This document shows positions 7,479-18,961 of a stretch of DNA of 64,000 bases, in pieces. The first letter of the stretch is position 1; each line of letters starts with the position of its first letter. Source of the stretch: Nocardioides sp. JS614 (GTDB taxonomy: Bacteria; Actinomycetota; Actinomycetes; Propionibacteriales; Nocardioidaceae); assembly GCF_000015265.1 (NCBI RefSeq), contig NC_008699.1, positions 3,968,001 to 4,032,000 of the forward strand, written 5' to 3'. Below the pieces are notes generated by a model. The model searched no databases, had not been told where the DNA came from, and saw nothing but the letters and a program-made list of their open reading frames with translations. The translations under genes and the position numbers were made by a program.

Positions 7479-8807
7479 GTGCGCAGGACGATCGTGGTGC
7501 TCGGCTGCGCCCTCGCGCTGCTCGTGTCGCTGGCCATCTCCGCCCCGGCGGTGACCGCGAGCAGCGCCGACAGGAAGCACCAGCACCGCCACCACCACGC
7601 GACGTCCTGGCGGCCGGCCGAGGGCGGCTTCTTCAACAACCCGTGGGGCGAGCGCGCCGACAAGTTCCGCATCGAGCGGCAGATCGTGGCGGCCATCCGG
7701 CACGCCCGGAAGGGCTCCTACATCCGGATCGCCGTCTACTCCTTCGACCGGGTCAACGTCGCCCGGGCGCTCATCGACGCGCACCGCCGCGGCGTGCACG
7801 TGCAGGTGCTGCACAACGACCACCAGGTCACCGCCGCGATGCGGATGCTGCGCACGGAGCTCGGCACCGACCGGGGGCGGCGGAGCTGGGACCACATCTG
7901 CACGACCGGCTGCCGCAGCGAGCAGGGCGTGCTGCACGACAAGATCTACCTCTTCGACCGCACCGGCGCCGCCGAGAACGTGGTGATGACCGGCTCGGCG
8001 AACCTCACCCTGAACGCCACCGCCCACCAGTTCAACGACCTGCTGGTCCAGCGCAACGCGCCGCGCCTGCACCACGTGCTGCTGCGGCTCTTCTGGGAGC
8101 TGCGCCGCGACCGGACCGCCCAGCCGCTCTTCGAGCACAAGGTGCTCAAGCACTACCGGCTGTGGGTGCTGCCGCACCCGCGCACGACTGCGGCGAACGA
8201 CCCGGTCATGCAGGTCCTGCGCCAGGTGCGCTGCCGCGGGGCCCGCGGGAACACCGGTGTCGACGGGCGCACCAAGATCCGGGTCTCGATGCACTCGTGG
8301 AACGGCGACCGCGGCACCTGGATCGCCGACAAGCTGCGCCGCCTGTACGCGCGCGGGTGCAACGTGAAGGTGATGTGGTCACTCGCGGGTGCCGAGATGA
8401 AGCAGGCGATCGGGGCGCCGACCCCGCGGGGCGAGGTTCCGCGCCGGGCCGACGGCTACAACACCGACTGCGACGTGCTGCAGGAGGTGGACATGTACAG
8501 CCACCAGAAGTACCTGACGATCTCGGGGCGCTACGGCAGGGACCGGCGCGCGTCGTACGTCTTCACCGGCTCGAGCAACTGGACCGCCCAGGGGCTCAGC
8601 GGCGACGAGATGATCCTGCGCGCGCACGGGCTGCGCCTGGTCCGGCAGTGGAACCACAACTTCGACTTCATCTGGCGGCACCGGGCCCGGCAGGTCGGCG
8701 GCGAGCGCGGGTTCCGGCCGGGCGCCCCGTCCTGCCCGTACTACTACCGCACCACCCGGCCGCACCGCGGGCTCGCCTTCTCCGGCGAGCACTGGGAAGC
8801 GGACTGA
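7479..8807 (+). CDS. secreted phospholipase D-like protein (copy 1)
   Basis: About 442 residues with a signal peptide (VVLGCALALLVSLAI, cleavage near TASS). It has two PLD half-domains. The first HKD motif is complete (H153, K155, D160, then GSANLT); the second has H342 and K344 (HQKYLTIS) but serine at the aspartate position, followed by GSSNWT. PLD enzymes form one active site from both halves and cleave phosphodiesters of lipids or DNA. Cysteines in TTGCR and DCD suggest extracellular disulfides. It is closely similar along its full length to the gene at 15280. The substrate is unknown; lipid or extracellular DNA are both possible. Confidence 0.85.
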   Translation: MRRTIVVLGCALALLVSLAISAPAVTASSADRKHQHRHHHATSWRPAEGGFFNNPWGERADKFRIERQIVAAIRHARKGSYIRIAVYSFDRVNVARALIDAHRRGVHVQVLHNDHQVTAAMRMLRTELGTDRGRRSWDHICTTGCRSEQGVLHDKIYLFDRTGAAENVVMTGSANLTLNATAHQFNDLLVQRNAPRLHHVLLRLFWELRRDRTAQPLFEHKVLKHYRLWVLPHPRTTAANDPVMQVLRQVRCRGARGNTGVDGRTKIRVSMHSWNGDRGTWIADKLRRLYARGCNVKVMWSLAGAEMKQAIGAPTPRGEVPRRADGYNTDCDVLQEVDMYSHQKYLTISGRYGRDRRASYVFTGSSNWTAQGLSGDEMILRAHGLRLVRQWNHNFDFIWRHRARQVGGERGFRPGAPSCPYYYRTTRPHRGLAFSGEHWEAD

Positions 8808-8820
8808 GCTGAGCCTCGGC

Positions 8821-8840
8821 GGCTTCAGGCCTGGGCGGCT

Positions 8841-8852
<12 letters not shown>
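8821..8852. repeat. 16-bp tandem duplication at the kbl 3' end
   Basis: GGCTTCAGGCCTGGGC occurs twice head to tail. The kbl stop codon is in the second copy, so the first copy duplicates the end of the gene just past the stop. It looks like a recent slippage event and shortens the gap to the convergent PLD gene. Confidence 0.6.
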
Positions 8853-10034
<1,182 letters not shown>

Positions 10035-10035
10035 C

Positions 10036-11076
<1,041 letters not shown>

Positions 11077-11125
11077 GTGCCCATCCTGCCCACTCCTGTC
11101 CAGCCCCGCGGGCCCGGCCCGGGCA

Positions 11126-13861
11126 TCACCCGTCCCCGACGGTCACGGTCCGCACCACCGGGTCGCCGGCCTTCTGCACCCGGATCCGCAGGATCACGGT
11201 CTCCGCGCCCTCGTCCAGCCCGTCGCGACGGACCGGGATCGCGAAGCGGTCCGCGGTCTCACCCGGCTCGATCAGCCCGAAGAAGCGCAGGTCGACCTCG
11301 TGCAGCGGGGTCCCGGCCGGCGGTACGACGGCCACGTGGTGGCGCAGCCAGCCGGACGGCAGGTCGTCCACGCTCAGCTGGTCCGGGCTCCGGTCGTCGA
11401 CGACCCGGGCCCGGATGCCGGTGTAGTAGTCGGCGGGCTCGGAGCGCTCGACGACCCAGCGTGCCAGGGCGCCCTCGACGATGCGCGCCCGCGCCGCCCG
11501 GATCGTCACCGTCGGCGCGGGGTCGTCGTCGAGGACGGTCAGCACCGGGGTGAACCGTCCCGGCATCACGCCGGTGGCGCCGAACACGTTGAGCACGATC
11601 GGGTTGCGGTAGAGGTCGTCGCGGCGATCCGCTGCGTAGGCGACGTCGACCGAACCGCGCGTCGTACCCGCAGGCACCCGGACGGCGGCCGACTGGGGTG
11701 CACGGTAGTTGCGCGGGTCGAGCACCACGAAGGTGAACCGGGCCGGCGACGTGAGGTCACCGACCACCTCGAAGGACAGGCCGGCCGTGGTCGTCCCGTC
11801 GGCGTCACCCTCGGGGACCCTGACGTCGCGGAAGAGCACCAGCGGCAGCCGCTTCTCGGGCACCGGAGCGATCTCCTCGGAGACGGCCGCGAGGTCCAGC
11901 ACCCACACCTGGCCGGCGTCGCTACGCCCGACCAGGTCGACGCGGCGTACGTCGCTGAGGTCGATGCCGCTCGCGCCCGCCAGAGGCACCCGGAGGGTCT
12001 GGGCGAGAAGCTTGGTCCACCAGACCTGGCCCGGGAGGCGGCGCAGCACGCCGTCGGCCTCGGGCGTGAGCAGCGCGGTGGCCCCGCTGCCGTCGTGCAG
12101 GCGCACGGCGAGCCGCACCCGGCCCGGCTCGGGCGCGACCACGGTGCGCAGGTCGAGCCGGGTGGCCTCGCTGAGGTCCCAGGGCCGGTCGAGGAGGAGG
12201 CCGCCACTCGCGCCGGTCCGGCGCCAGGTCACCTGCCACGCCGGCGAGGTCGGGACGCGGCGGCTCCAGGCACCCTGCGCGACCCAGTGCGGGGCGACCG
12301 AGTCGCTCTGCGTGGTGCACAGCCGCTCGTCGCGCCCGGTCTTGCCCACGCAGATCCGCGACGCGCGCGGCACCTCGGAGACCGCGGCCGCGTCCACGCC
12401 GGGTCGGCGCAGGGAGCGCCCCAGCCCGAGCGCCTGGGTCCGCACGTCGGCGCCGCCGGCCGAGGCGACCTCGACGTCGCTGCCGTCGAACATCGGTAGC
12501 ACGCTCCGGTCACCGGCCGCCATGAACGCGACCGCCCCCGCGATCCAGGTACGCCCGACCGCACGCTGCTCGGCCGCGGTCAGCCGGGTCTCGCTGCCCG
12601 GCCGGCACGCGCCACCGAGGTCGCCGTCGTCCCACGACGGTGCCGCCGAGAGCCCCGGCGTCCACTCGGTGTTGAAGAAGTTGTGGTTGGCGCCCATCAC
12701 CAGCACCGAGCTGCGCAGCGCGGTGTCGTCGGCGGCCAGGTCCCGGGCGCGGTCGGTGTAGGCCTGCCCCTGCAGGTCGAACACGTCGCCGTCGCAGTAG
12801 GGCAGCATCACGACGGTCGGCACGTAGGCCGCGACCGCCCGGGCGAAGTCGGTGGGCGCGAGCAGCACCTGCCCGACGATGCGGTACGGCGCCTCCAGCG
12901 GCGTGGTCAGGCTCGCCAGGTCGACGCCCTCCCCGCCGCGGGAGTGGCCGACCAGGACGACCCGGCTCGGGTCCACGTCGTAGGTGCCGTCGGCGGCCCA
13001 CGCCGCCCACTGCTCCAGGTGCGAGCGGACCAGCCGGGCGCGCGCGTCGGCGCCGCCGTCGCGGGCGACCCAGTCCTGGGCGTTGATGCCGTTGGCCGCG
13101 ATCGACACGGTGGCGTAGCCCTGGCTGGCCAGCAGCCGCTGGACGTAGCGGTAGCCGAGCTGGCTCGGGACCGGCCGGGTCCCCGCCGGGCACGGCCAGT
13201 CCGGCCCGGGCCGGGGGTCGTCGGGGTGGCCGTAGCAGTAGTCGTGGCGGCCGTGCAGGAACAGCACCAGCGGCGCCGGGCCCGCCGTCTCGGGCAGCAC
13301 CGGCAGCACCACGTGGCCGATCCGCTCGACCGGGGCGTCGAGCTCGGGGACGACCAGGTCGGACAGCTCGTAGTCGGAGCTCGTGACCGCGTACGGCCCG
13401 CGGACCCCCGGATCGACCGGCAGCGGATCGCCCGCCCGCGGCTCGGCGTACGACGCGGGGCTGGGGCGCGCGGCGCGGGGCCGGTCCAGGACCCGGCCGG
13501 ACAGGCTGACCTCGAGGTCGGCCACCTGCGGCTCGGTGTCGGCGGTGACGACCAGGCTCAGGGTGCGGCCGTCGGCCTCGAGCGACGGGGCCGGCAGCAA
13601 CACGCCGGCGAGCCGGAACTCCGGGCGTGCCGAGGTGATCGGCAGGTCCGTCGGCGAGCGCCAGGTCAGCCGGTACGTGCCGGGCGCGACGAGCGAGACC
13701 TCCCAGCTGCCCCGGGCGCCCGGCGCCGACAGGGTGACGTCGAGCGCGGGTGCCCGGGTGCTGCCGGTGGCGGGGGCGACTCCCGGGGCGAGGGTCATGC
13801 CCACCGCGAGGTTCACGACGAGCGCCAGGCCCGCCACCGTCGTACGCCGTGCGCGGCCCAT
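11126..13861 (-). CDS. large secreted alpha/beta hydrolase with Calx-beta-like C-terminus
   Basis: A 911-residue exported protein with a signal peptide (TVAGLALVVNLAVGMTL, cleavage near the ATGS segment). An N-terminal beta domain of ~150 residues precedes an alpha/beta hydrolase domain: oxyanion region LVLFLHGRHDYCYG at ~198, nucleophile S307 in VGHSRGGEG, candidate acid D357 (PYCDGDVFD) and candidate H393 (ANHNFFN). After ~430 come beta-rich segments resembling Calx-beta/sodium-calcium exchanger repeats (VRVPEGDADGTTT; ARIVEGALARWVV). It resembles secreted esterase or cutinase-like enzymes; the substrate is unknown. It lies in a run of minus-strand genes. Confidence 0.8.
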   Translation of the reverse strand: MGRARRTTVAGLALVVNLAVGMTLAPGVAPATGSTRAPALDVTLSAPGARGSWEVSLVAPGTYRLTWRSPTDLPITSARPEFRLAGVLLPAPSLEADGRTLSLVVTADTEPQVADLEVSLSGRVLDRPRAARPSPASYAEPRAGDPLPVDPGVRGPYAVTSSDYELSDLVVPELDAPVERIGHVVLPVLPETAGPAPLVLFLHGRHDYCYGHPDDPRPGPDWPCPAGTRPVPSQLGYRYVQRLLASQGYATVSIAANGINAQDWVARDGGADARARLVRSHLEQWAAWAADGTYDVDPSRVVLVGHSRGGEGVDLASLTTPLEAPYRIVGQVLLAPTDFARAVAAYVPTVVMLPYCDGDVFDLQGQAYTDRARDLAADDTALRSSVLVMGANHNFFNTEWTPGLSAAPSWDDGDLGGACRPGSETRLTAAEQRAVGRTWIAGAVAFMAAGDRSVLPMFDGSDVEVASAGGADVRTQALGLGRSLRRPGVDAAAVSEVPRASRICVGKTGRDERLCTTQSDSVAPHWVAQGAWSRRVPTSPAWQVTWRRTGASGGLLLDRPWDLSEATRLDLRTVVAPEPGRVRLAVRLHDGSGATALLTPEADGVLRRLPGQVWWTKLLAQTLRVPLAGASGIDLSDVRRVDLVGRSDAGQVWVLDLAAVSEEIAPVPEKRLPLVLFRDVRVPEGDADGTTTAGLSFEVVGDLTSPARFTFVVLDPRNYRAPQSAAVRVPAGTTRGSVDVAYAADRRDDLYRNPIVLNVFGATGVMPGRFTPVLTVLDDDPAPTVTIRAARARIVEGALARWVVERSEPADYYTGIRARVVDDRSPDQLSVDDLPSGWLRHHVAVVPPAGTPLHEVDLRFFGLIEPGETADRFAIPVRRDGLDEGAETVILRIRVQKAGDPVVRTVTVGDG

Positions 13862-13906
13862 GGCTCACCCTGCGTCCGCTCCTCCGGCCCGGTGCAGGGT
13901 CCAAGG

Positions 13907-15184
13907 TCACCTGCTCGCAGGATCACCGACGCGGCGCAGCACCGGTGAGGCGAGCACGCCGTGCAGGAGCACCGAGGCGACGACCGTGAACGAGACCGTG
14001 GACCACAACCAGTCCGTGCCCAGCTCCGCGGCGTGTCCGGCGGCGTAGGCCAAGTAGTAGATCGAGCCGACGCCGCGGACGCCGAAGAACGCCGCCGCCC
14101 ACCGCTGGCCCCGGGTCAACGGTGGGCGCTCCCGTCGGGCGAACGGCGCGAGCGCGACCAGCCCCGCGAGCGGGCGGATCACGAGCAACAGACCGAGGCC
14201 GAGGACGACGCCGCGCCAGTCGAGCCCGCCCAGCAGCCCGCGGCTGAGCGCGATGCCGAGCACCAGCAGCACGAACAGCGTGAGCAGTCGCTCGAGCCGC
14301 TCGGCGACCTCGTGCATCGCCGCGTGGTAGTCGTGGGCGCGCTCCGCCGACCGGAACGTCATCGCGCAGACGAACACCGAGAGGAAGCCGTAGCCGCCGA
14401 CGACCTCGCCGACACCGTACGCCGACACCAGGGCCGCGAGCGCCAGCAGCGACTCCCCGCGCTCGGCCACCCGCAGCGACCGGCTCGCGGAGCGGAACGC
14501 GACCCAGGCCAGCACCCGTCCGACCGCGATGCCCGCGACGACGCCGATCACGACCTTCCCGACCAGGTAGAAGCCGACCCACTCCAGCGCCCACCCCGAG
14601 ACCGCGCCCTCGGTCGCGAGCAGGATCGCGGCGTACACGAACGGGAACGCGAGCCCGTCGTTGAGCCCGGCCTCGGAGGTGAGGGTGAAGCGCAGCTCGT
14701 CGGACTCGTCGATCTCGTGGTCACCGGTCTGCGGGCCGGCGACCTGGACGTCGGACGCGAGCACCGGGTCCGTCGGCGCGAGCGCCGCCCCGAGCAGCAG
14801 GGCCGCCGCCGGCGCGACCCCGGCTCCCCAGGCGAGCAGGGCCACGGCGCCGATGCACAGCGGCATCGTGATGCCGAGCAGCCGCCAGGTCGTGCTCCAC
14901 CGGGCCCAGGAGGCGCTGCTGCGCGGCCGCAACGGCCGGTCGAGGGCCAGCCCGACGCCCATCAGCGCGACCAGCACCGCGAGCTCGGTGACGTGCTCGA
15001 TCGTGGCCCGGTTGGCCTGCGGATCCAACGGCATCCCGTCGGGCAGCGGAGTGAACCCGATGCCGATCCCGACCGCGACCAGCACCATCGGCGCGGACAC
15101 CGCCCACCGGTCGAGCAGCTCCGGCAACACGATGGCGAGCAGGAGGCTGCCCCCGGCGACGACGTACACGAGGTCGGCGGTCAC
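13907..15184 (-). CDS. cation:proton antiporter, CPA1/NhaP type
   Basis: A 425-residue polytopic membrane protein with 11-13 hydrophobic segments. The ion-binding motifs of CPA1 antiporters are present: LAPTDPVLASD (D139) and SEAGLNDGLAFPF (N175-D176). Such proteins exchange Na+ or K+ for H+ across the inner membrane for pH and salt tolerance. There is no C-terminal RCK or TrkA domain. The GTG start at 15182-15184 gives an N-terminus (MTADLVYVVAGGSLLL) that begins in the first membrane helix. It is divergent from PLD copy 2. Confidence 0.88.
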   Translation of the reverse strand: MTADLVYVVAGGSLLLAIVLPELLDRWAVSAPMVLVAVGIGIGFTPLPDGMPLDPQANRATIEHVTELAVLVALMGVGLALDRPLRPRSSASWARWSTTWRLLGITMPLCIGAVALLAWGAGVAPAAALLLGAALAPTDPVLASDVQVAGPQTGDHEIDESDELRFTLTSEAGLNDGLAFPFVYAAILLATEGAVSGWALEWVGFYLVGKVVIGVVAGIAVGRVLAWVAFRSASRSLRVAERGESLLALAALVSAYGVGEVVGGYGFLSVFVCAMTFRSAERAHDYHAAMHEVAERLERLLTLFVLLVLGIALSRGLLGGLDWRGVVLGLGLLLVIRPLAGLVALAPFARRERPPLTRGQRWAAAFFGVRGVGSIYYLAYAAGHAAELGTDWLWSTVSFTVVASVLLHGVLASPVLRRVGDPASR

Positions 15185-15279
15185 GCCGGGCAGTACCCCT
15201 GGGACGCCTTGTTATCCTCGCCGACGTTCGAGGCTCCCCCCGTCCGGGCGCGGGCCGACCGCGAACGAAGGGTGCGAGC

Positions 15280-16590
15280 GTGCGGTTGAGGATCACGGGT
15301 GTGCTGGGCGCGCTCGTCCTGGTGGCGACGATGTTGGCGACCAGCCCCACGGGGCCGGCCGAGGCGGCGAGCCGGAAGCGCTGGGAGCCACCGACCGGGG
15401 GCCACTTCAACAACCCGTGGCGGGACCGGGAGGCCAAGTTCCGCATCGAGCGGCAGATCGTCGCCGCGATCAACCACGCCCACAAGGCCTCCTACATCCG
15501 GATCGCGGTCTACTCCTTCGACCGGGTCAACGTCGCGAAGCGGCTGATCGAGGCGCACAAGCGCGGCGTGCACGTGCAGGTCCTGCACAACGACCACGCG
15601 TACACGAAGGCCATGAAGATGCTCAAGCGCGCGCTGGGCACCAAGCGGAGCAGGAAGAGCTGGGACTACACCTGCAAGACCGGATGCCGCAGCCAGCAGG
15701 GCGTGCTGCACGACAAGATCTACCTCTTCGAACACACCGGCGGCGCCAGGAACGTGGTGATGACCGGCTCGGCGAACCTGACGAAGAACGCCGCCGTCCA
15801 CCAGTTCAACGACCTGCTGGTGAAGAAGGACGCCCCCAAGCTGTACGACGTCGTCCTGACCCTGTTCCGGCAGCTGAAGAAGGATCGGACGGCCAAGCCG
15901 CTCTACTGGCACAAGGTCCTGCGCGACTACCAGCTCTGGGTGATGCCGCACCCCCGTACCGCCGCGGACAACGACCCGGTGATGGACATCCTGCGCCCGG
16001 TCCGGTGCCGCGGCGCCAAGGGTGGCACCGGCACCAATGGGCGCACCAAGATCCGGGTCTCGATGCACTCCTGGAACGGTGACCGCGGCGCCTGGATCGC
16101 GCGCCGGCTCCGGCACCTGTACGCCGACGGCTGCAACGTCAAGGTGATGTGGGGTCTGGCCGGGGCGAAGATGAAGGACGTGATGGGCGCGCAGACGCCC
16201 CGTGGCCGGGTGCCCCGCCACGCGAACGGCTACGACACCGACTGCGACGAGCTCAACGAGGTCGACATGTACAGCCACCAGAAGTACTTCACGATCTCGG
16301 GCCGCTATGGCAGGGACCGCTCCGCGTCCCTCGTGTTCACCGGGTCGAGCAACTGGACGCACTCCGGTGTCAGCGGCGACGAGATGATCCTGCGCGCCAA
16401 GGGCCCGCACCTGGTGAAGCAGTGGAACAACAACTTCTCGAACATCTGGAAGAACTGGTCACGTCCGGTCGGCCACCAGGGCGGCTTCCGCCCGGCGCCC
16501 CCGCCCTGCAAGGCCGAGCGGGGCATCTCCGCCCGCCGCGCCACCACCCACGACCTGTCCTTCTCCGGCCCGTACTGGGAGGCCGACTGA
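15280..16590 (+). CDS. secreted phospholipase D-like protein (copy 2)
   Basis: A 436-residue paralog of the protein at 7479, colinear over the full length, with a signal peptide (GVLGALVLVATMLA, cleavage after AEA). The first HKD motif has H144 and K146 but glutamate (E151) instead of aspartate; the second has H333 and K335 with no aspartate, as in copy 1. The copy is more lysine-rich and has a different C-terminal tail, but both end in an identical WEAD. GTG 15280 has GAAGGG upstream. The two copies are 6.5 kb apart, separated by four unrelated genes, so this is an old dispersed duplication. Confidence 0.85.
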   Translation: MRLRITGVLGALVLVATMLATSPTGPAEAASRKRWEPPTGGHFNNPWRDREAKFRIERQIVAAINHAHKASYIRIAVYSFDRVNVAKRLIEAHKRGVHVQVLHNDHAYTKAMKMLKRALGTKRSRKSWDYTCKTGCRSQQGVLHDKIYLFEHTGGARNVVMTGSANLTKNAAVHQFNDLLVKKDAPKLYDVVLTLFRQLKKDRTAKPLYWHKVLRDYQLWVMPHPRTAADNDPVMDILRPVRCRGAKGGTGTNGRTKIRVSMHSWNGDRGAWIARRLRHLYADGCNVKVMWGLAGAKMKDVMGAQTPRGRVPRHANGYDTDCDELNEVDMYSHQKYFTISGRYGRDRSASLVFTGSSNWTHSGVSGDEMILRAKGPHLVKQWNNNFSNIWKNWSRPVGHQGGFRPAPPPCKAERGISARRATTHDLSFSGPYWEAD

Positions 16591-16600
16591 CCGCACCCTC

Positions 16601-17580
16601 GGTCGAGCAGCGAGCAGGTTCCGCCGGTCGAGCAGCGAGCTCCAGCAAGCAGGTGCCGTTGGTCGAGCAGCGAGCGCCAGCGAGCGTCGTCGAGACCCCG
16701 GAAGTGAAGGCAGGGCCTCGACCATCGACGGCTACTCGAAGGTGGTCGCCGCCCCGCGCAGGTCCAGGGTCTCGACAAGCTCGACCACCGCAGCCGCGCC
16801 GTTGGTCGAGCAGCGAGCGCCAGCGAGCGTCGTCGAGACCCCAGGAAGCCAAGGCAGGGCCTCGACCATCGACGGCTACGCGAAGGTGGCCACCGCCCTG
16901 CACAGGTCCAGGGGTCTCGACAAGCTCGACCACCGCAGCCGCGCCGTTGGTCGAGCAGCGAGCGCCAGCGAGCGTCGTCGAGACCCCGGAAGCCAAGGCA
17001 GGGCCTCGACCATCGACGGCTACCCGAAGGTGGCCACCGCCCTGCGCAGGTCCAGGGTCTCGACAAGCTCGACCACCGCAGCCGCGCCGTTGGTCGAGCA
17101 GCGAGCCCCAGCGAGCGTCGTCGAGACCCCGGAAGCCAAGGCAGGGCCGTAGCCACCGACGGCTACTCGAAGGTGGTCGCCGCCCTGCGCAGGTCCAGGG
17201 GTCTCGACAAGCTCGACCACCGCAGCCGCGCCGTTGGTCGAGCAGCGAGCGCCAGCGAGCGTCGTCGAGACCCCGGAAGTGAAGGCAGGGCCTCGACCAT
17301 CGACGGCTACGCGAAGGTGGCCACCGCCCCGCGCAGGTCCAGGGGCCTCGACAAGCTCGACCACCGCAGCCGCGCCGTTGGTCGAGCAGCGAGCGCCAGC
17401 GAGCGTCGTCGAGACCCCGGAAGTGAAGGCAGGGCCTCGACCATCGACGGCTACGCGAAGATGGTCGCGGCCCTGCGCAGGTCCAGGGGTCTCGACAAGC
17501 TCGACCACCGCAGCCGCGCCGTTGGTCGAGCAGCGAGCGCCAGCGAGCGTCGTCGAGACCCCGGAAGCCAAGGCAGGGCC
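16601..17580. repeat. tandem array of seven ~144-bp extragenic repeats
   Basis: Units begin GTTGGTCGAGCAGCGAGC at 16658, 16801, 16946, 17089, 17233, 17377 and 17521 (spacing 143-145 bp), preceded by two short partial copies at 16601 and 16626. Each unit has a block ending GACCCCGGAAGTGAAGGCAG and a second block with GGTCTCGACAAGCTCGACC, giving repeated GGTCGAG/CTCGACC dyads. Because 144 is divisible by three, open frames run through it, but they lack conserved protein features, so I treat it as non-coding. The last copy ends at the stop codon of the GIY-YIG gene. Solo relatives occur at 17957 and inside nrdJ at 61891. Confidence 0.9.
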
Positions 17581-17886
17581 TCAGCCATCGTCCTTGCGCC
17601 GGCGTGACCGGCTTCGGGCGAGCGCAGGCAGGTCGTCGAGCCGGCCCTCGATGAGGGCGATCCGCTTCGCACGCCCCCAGCCTTGGATCTGCTTCTCGAA
17701 GTCGTAGGCGTCGTCGACGCGGTCGTAGAAGACGGCCCACGCCAGCCGCACCGGCGGACGGCGCTTGAGCCTGGTGTACGCCGAACCGAGCCCGAGGTTG
17801 TGCTGGCTGATCCGACGGTCCAGGTCGATGGTGCTGCCGACGTACAGCGAGCCGTCGGCGCACTCGACGATGTAGGTCCAGGCCAT
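17581..17886 (-). CDS. GIY-YIG nuclease family protein
   Basis: A 101-residue single-domain GIY-YIG protein. The signature is Y5-I6-V7 and Y15-V16-G17, with arginine R24 (DRRISQHN) and the metal-binding E64 (FEKQIQGW), so all active-site positions appear intact. Small proteins of this type (YhbQ/Slx1-like) may act in DNA repair or on structured DNA. The gene is bracketed by the repeat family: the 144-bp array begins at its stop codon and a solo copy lies 71 bp upstream of its start. No transposase is nearby. Confidence 0.88.
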   Translation of the reverse strand: MAWTYIVECADGSLYVGSTIDLDRRISQHNLGLGSAYTRLKRRPPVRLAWAVFYDRVDDAYDFEKQIQGWGRAKRIALIEGRLDDLPALARSRSRRRKDDG

Positions 17887-17956
17887 GCACCCGGTCTGCC
17901 CACCGGGGCGACCGTCGACGCGACGGGCCCGGCGCCTGTGGACAAGTCGGCTGTCC

Positions 17957-18006
17957 GTGGTCGCCGCCCTGCGCAGGTACGGGGGTCTCGACGGGCTCGA
18001 CCAGCG
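17957..18006. repeat. solo diverged copy of the 144-bp repeat
   Basis: About 50 bp matching the second block of the array unit (GTGGTCGCCGCCCTGCGCAG, then GGGGGTCTCGACGGGCTCGA) with several substitutions. It lies upstream of the GIY-YIG gene, on the opposite side from the array. The rest of 17887-18153 shows only a short T-tract (18060) and the ribosome-binding site of the next gene. Confidence 0.7.
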
Positions 18007-18153
18007 GTGTGGCCCGCCGGAGAGCAGCGAACGCCAGCCGTCCTGAACCGCGCCGAACATTTTTTCCTCCGAACCCGTATCCCAGGCAGGTGGATCGGAC
18101 GATCTACCGGATGAGCGCGCTGAATCGCAGCGCCAACGGGAGGAACCAGCACC

Positions 18154-18891
18154 GTGAGCACCACCTTCTTCGAGCACCGGCGCGGCGTGGCGGCTGTGGC
18201 CGCCGGGTTGGCCGCCATCGCCGCCCCGTTGGCCCTCGGCAGCCCGAGCGTTGCGCAGGGCGCCCGCGACAGCGACGGCGACGGCATGCCGAACCGGTGG
18301 GAGATCGCCCACCAGCTCAACCCCCACAAGGCCAACGGTCGGGCCGACGCCGACAAGGACGGGTTGCGCAACATCGGCGAGTTCCGCCAGGGCCTCGACC
18401 CTCAAGACGAGGACTCCGACGACGACGGCGACGACGACGGCGACGAGGTCAAGGACGGCAGCGCGAGCACCGATCCCAGCGACGCCGACACCGACGACGA
18501 CGGCACCCCGGACGGCGACGAGGACGCCGACCACGACGGCGTCGACAACGAGGACGAGGACGACGCCACGGAGCCCTGCGCCGCCGACGACGAGGACACC
18601 GACTCCGACGGCGTCGACGACGAGGACGAGAACGAGCAGGGCACCGACCCCGAGGACGCCGACTCCGACGACAACGGCGTGGATGACGGCAACGAGGACA
18701 CCGACAACGACGGCGTCGACGACGAGGACGAGGACGACGTCTCCGACGACAACTGCTCGACCTCGGACGAGGGCGAGGACGACGACGACAACGGGAGCGA
18801 CAACGGGAGCGAGAACGGCAGCGTGCCCGGCAACGACGGCGACCGCGCGACGGCTTCGGGCAACCGGGTCGTCTGGTACGCGGTTGTCTGA
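18154..18891 (+). CDS. secreted acidic calcium-repeat (thrombospondin type 3-like) protein
   Basis: A 245-residue exported protein: signal peptide with GVAAVAAGLAAIAAPLALG and cleavage near VAQGA, then ARDSDGDGMPNRWE, a typical entry into calcium-binding type 3 repeats. Many DxDxDGxxD loops follow (DADKDGLRN, DADTDDDGTPD, DTDSDGVDD), then an Asn/Gly/Ser-Asp tail. The protein is extremely acidic. It should bind many Ca2+ ions outside the cell; function could be adhesion or envelope structure. GTG 18154 is preceded by GGGAGGA at a good distance. The sigma factor gene starts 70 bp downstream. Confidence 0.8.
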   Translation: MSTTFFEHRRGVAAVAAGLAAIAAPLALGSPSVAQGARDSDGDGMPNRWEIAHQLNPHKANGRADADKDGLRNIGEFRQGLDPQDEDSDDDGDDDGDEVKDGSASTDPSDADTDDDGTPDGDEDADHDGVDNEDEDDATEPCAADDEDTDSDGVDDEDENEQGTDPEDADSDDNGVDDGNEDTDNDGVDDEDEDDVSDDNCSTSDEGEDDDDNGSDNGSENGSVPGNDGDRATASGNRVVWYAVV

Positions 18892-18961
18892 GGACGCAAC
18901 CCGTCCACGGGGGACGGTGCCGGTCCGACCACCGGCGCCAGGACCCTCACAATGAGGGCCC

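Noticed and set aside
16601..17580. CRISPR array
   Set aside because: Units are about 144 bp and contiguous, with no unique spacers, and no cas gene is near.
16370..17890. Open frames across the repeat array, including a 506-codon minus-strand frame
   Set aside because: The repeat period of about 144 bp is divisible by three, which keeps frames open without coding selection; the products are simple periodic copies.
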